7,739 nucleotides of DNA from Clostridiaceae bacterium (lineage in GTDB: Bacteria > Bacillota > Clostridia > Saccharofermentanales > DTU023), in the NCBI GenBank assembly GCA_012728535.1, contig JAAYEX010000203.1, positions 1 to 7,739 of the forward strand. The letters are read 5' to 3'. Below the pieces are notes generated by a model. It did not search any database, was not told the DNA's origin, and saw only the letters and a program-made list of their open reading frames with translations. A program made the position numbers and the translations under genes. Below, one piece after another: positions 6,234-7,739 of the stretch. Numbering within the stretch: the first letter of the stretch is position 1; every line of letters starts with the position of its first letter.

Positions 6234-7067
6234 ATGAATATTGATGAATTGATTAAAAAAGTTGAGCAGAAGGAAAGTGATCTTGTGGAGTTGCGCGAGC
6301 GCTGGAACCGCCGCGCTGCCGGTTTTCCGGCACTCCCTGATGAGAAACAGGAAAACAGCTTTGCTTTCCTTGAGCAGTTTATGACTCTCAAAGACATACA
6401 GCTTCTGGATGTCGGCTGCGGATCCGGCCGCTATCTTTTATTGGCTTTGGAAGCCGGAGTGAAAAAAGTTGTCGGTGTCGAGATTGCCGATAAGATGCTG
6501 GAAAAAGCGGAACAGACTCTGACGGAAGCTTCATGGACCACGGCAGATTATGAACTGGTACGCTCTTCCTGGGAGGAGATCGACTTGACAGAACGTGACT
6601 GGGTCAGAAAATTTGATCTGGTTATGGCGCTTAAAACTCCTGCTCTCAACTCCGTTGCCAATATCAAAAAAATGCTGACTGCATCGCGTTATGCATTCTT
6701 TTTCTCTAATCACCTGCAAAGGATTGAACCGCTGTTTCAGACACTTTACGCAAAAGTTCACGGCTATGAAAAAGCTTTCGGCAACGAACATGCACACGTT
6801 CTGGCTGAACTGTTGGAAGCCTGGGGCTACAAAGTTGAAACGCATACCTTTGAAATAAGTGAAGTCCGCGATGAGCCCATAGCTGACCTGCTGATCCGTT
6901 ACGGAGACTGGATTTTCAGAGATTTCCCGACAGCAGAAGAAAAAGACTGGCTCAGGAAAGAACTGGTGGAACTGAGTGCTGACGGCGAGACTGTAAGGCA
7001 CACCGCAACTACCACAGAAGCCTATAGCTTTGTTGACGTTCGTGGATTAGATCCGACAAGTTTATAA
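6234..7067 (+). CDS. Class I SAM-dependent methyltransferase, substrate unknown
   Basis: This 277-residue soluble protein has a Rossmann-type methyltransferase core. Residues 58-65 (LDVGCGSG) are motif I, which binds S-adenosylmethionine. VVGVEIADKML at 79-89 is motif II, with acidic Glu83 for the ribose hydroxyls, and FDLVMALKTPALNS at 127-140 is motif IV and what follows. An N-terminal helical segment (about 1-50, with WNRRAAGF) probably caps the active site, and the C-terminal 100 residues are not recognisable. The substrate could be a small molecule, RNA or protein; nothing in the neighbourhood decides. The ATG at 6234 has only a modest AGGA at 6223-6226. The gene ends 30 bases before a strong terminator, so it is probably a single-gene transcript. 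Confidence 0.88.
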   Translation: MNIDELIKKVEQKESDLVELRERWNRRAAGFPALPDEKQENSFAFLEQFMTLKDIQLLDVGCGSGRYLLLALEAGVKKVVGVEIADKMLEKAEQTLTEASWTTADYELVRSSWEEIDLTERDWVRKFDLVMALKTPALNSVANIKKMLTASRYAFFFSNHLQRIEPLFQTLYAKVHGYEKAFGNEHAHVLAELLEAWGYKVETHTFEISEVRDEPIADLLIRYGDWIFRDFPTAEEKDWLRKELVELSADGETVRHTATTTEAYSFVDVRGLDPTSL

Positions 7068-7097
7068 CTTCAGTAAGCTCCTGTAACCGGACAGACA

Positions 7098-7140
7098 AAA
7101 ACCCCCGCGGTCGCTGTATACCAGCATTTGCGGGGGTTTT
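7098..7140. terminator. Strong bidirectional intrinsic terminator
   Basis: AAAACCCCCGC (7098-7108) pairs perfectly over 11 bases with GCGGGGGTTTT (7130-7140). An inner GCTG/CAGC stem (7113-7116/7122-7125) closes a 5-base loop. The T-run at 7137-7140 ends the methyltransferase transcript on the + strand. On the - strand the hairpin is followed by a run of five T, and it starts only 5 bases after the tRNA 3' end, so it also terminates the tRNA-Arg transcript. Confidence 0.93.
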
Positions 7141-7145
7141 CTCTT

Positions 7146-7222
<77 letters not shown>

Positions 7223-7236
7223 ATTTCAGCTTTACT

Positions 7237-7265
7237 ATACTATCGCTCAAGTCATTCTTTGTCAA
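7237..7265 (-). promoter_or_regulatory. Promoter of tRNA-Arg, embedded in the 3' end of fpg
   Basis: On the - strand, TTGACA (7260-7265), a 17-base spacer and TAGTAT (7237-7242) form a near-consensus sigma-A promoter. Predicted initiation near 7230 leaves about 8 bases before the mature tRNA 5' end at 7222. The -35 hexamer coincides with the Val-Asp-Lys codons near the end of fpg. Confidence 0.85.
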
Positions 7266-7739
7266 CAAGTCGTGGCTGACAGTGGGGACAGAAGTGTGTG
7301 CCTCGTCCGCCAAGGCGAATTTTCTCGATTTCAGAGCCACAGACGTCGCAAGTTTTGCCTTCTTTCTGGAAGACCCTTAGCTGGAGTTGAAAATGCCCCC
7401 TGTTCCCCAGTCCATCCACATAATCACTGAAACTGGTGCCCTGATGACCGATACCTTCAGCTATAACTTCGCGCACGGCCTGTTGTAAATTGAGGGCGTC
7501 TTCTTTCGATAGTGTTTCATTCAATCGGGCAGGATGAATGCCGGCTCGAAAGAGTGCTTCGTCACAATAGATATTACCTATGCCGGCAACGACTTCCTGA
7601 TTCAGCAGAAGTGATTTTATCGTACTGCGGGGCCGGCGTTTAATCTGGGCAATAAAATCAGCGGAAGTCCACTCTTCAGTCAGAGGCTCGGGACCTAATC
7701 TGGAGAAACCCGGATCCATACTTTCACCTCCGGGAGGGA
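7252..7739 (-). CDS. mutM: Formamidopyrimidine-DNA glycosylase (Fpg/MutM), C-terminal part, cut by window edge
   Basis: Fpg excises 8-oxoguanine and formamidopyrimidines from DNA and cleaves the abasic site. Only the C-terminal part (about 160 codons of an enzyme usually near 270-280) is present; the frame is still open at base 7739, and the Met at 7719 is internal, so the true start with catalytic Pro2-Glu3 lies outside. Visible features are LGPEPL, then the helix-two-turn-helix region with VAGIGNIYCDEALFRAGIHP containing the conserved DNA-contacting Asn, GTSFSDYVDGLGNRGHFQ, and a C-terminal zinc finger C-X2-C-X16-C-X2-C ending in GRGTHFCPHCQ with its conserved Arg. All four cysteines are intact. 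The last codons overlap the -35 of the tRNA-Arg promoter. Stop is TGA at 7252-7254. Confidence 0.96.
   Translation of the reverse strand, partial: PPGGESMDPGFSRLGPEPLTEEWTSADFIAQIKRRPRSTIKSLLLNQEVVAGIGNIYCDEALFRAGIHPARLNETLSKEDALNLQQAVREVIAEGIGHQGTSFSDYVDGLGNRGHFQLQLRVFQKEGKTCDVCGSEIEKIRLGGRGTHFCPHCQPRLVDKE

Noticed and set aside
6531..7001. Long - strand open frame opposite the methyltransferase
   Set aside because: No ribosome binding site or family resemblance; it is explained by the codon use of the methyltransferase gene on the other strand.

Overview
The window looks like ordinary chromosome from a low-to-mid GC, probably anaerobic Bacillota (clostridial or Negativicutes-like). The reasons are strong AGGAGG-type ribosome binding sites, a textbook TTGACA-17-TAGTAT promoter on a tRNA gene, short U-tailed hairpin terminators, a DXP-independent vitamin B6 gene (pdxS) divergent from a MocR/PdxR-type regulator, and a DUF1858 redox protein of a kind common in anaerobes. 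Genus cannot be fixed from this sequence alone. No phage, transposon, CRISPR or defence genes are visible.

Layout. Bases 1-199: a GC-rich leader of unknown nature, then an AT-rich stretch with a short perfect palindrome ahead of a rhodanese lipoprotein gene (200-832, +). Next comes a small DUF1858 Cys-X2-Cys protein (1020-1220, +). It converges on pdxS (1308-2150, -) across a hairpin terminator at 1254-1289. pdxS shares a 159-base control region with the divergent MocR-type regulator (2310-3710, +), and that region holds a perfect 8+8 inverted repeat. Downstream of the regulator, on the same strand, is a glycerate 2-kinase (3784-4914, +). It converges almost directly on an MFS transporter (4939-6150, -). 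The transporter is divergent from a class I SAM-dependent methyltransferase (6234-7067, +). A strong bidirectional terminator (7098-7140) ends the methyltransferase and, from the other side, tRNA-Arg(ACG) (7146-7222, -). The last gene is fpg/mutM (-), whose 5' part lies beyond the right edge.

How the parts fit. The clearest functional unit is pdxS plus its divergent PLP-binding regulator: a pyridoxal phosphate biosynthesis gene and its probable PLP sensor. pdxS has no pdxT next to it and has a shortened N-terminus. The rhodanese lipoprotein and the DUF1858 protein are both thiol/sulfur proteins on the same strand and may share a redox or sulfur role, but this is only inference. The other genes look like unrelated housekeeping or accessory genes.

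I do not see a convincing undescribed system. The best leads are the domain composition of the rhodanese lipoprotein, the orphan short-N-terminus PdxS with its candidate operator, and a few small cis-acting structures.
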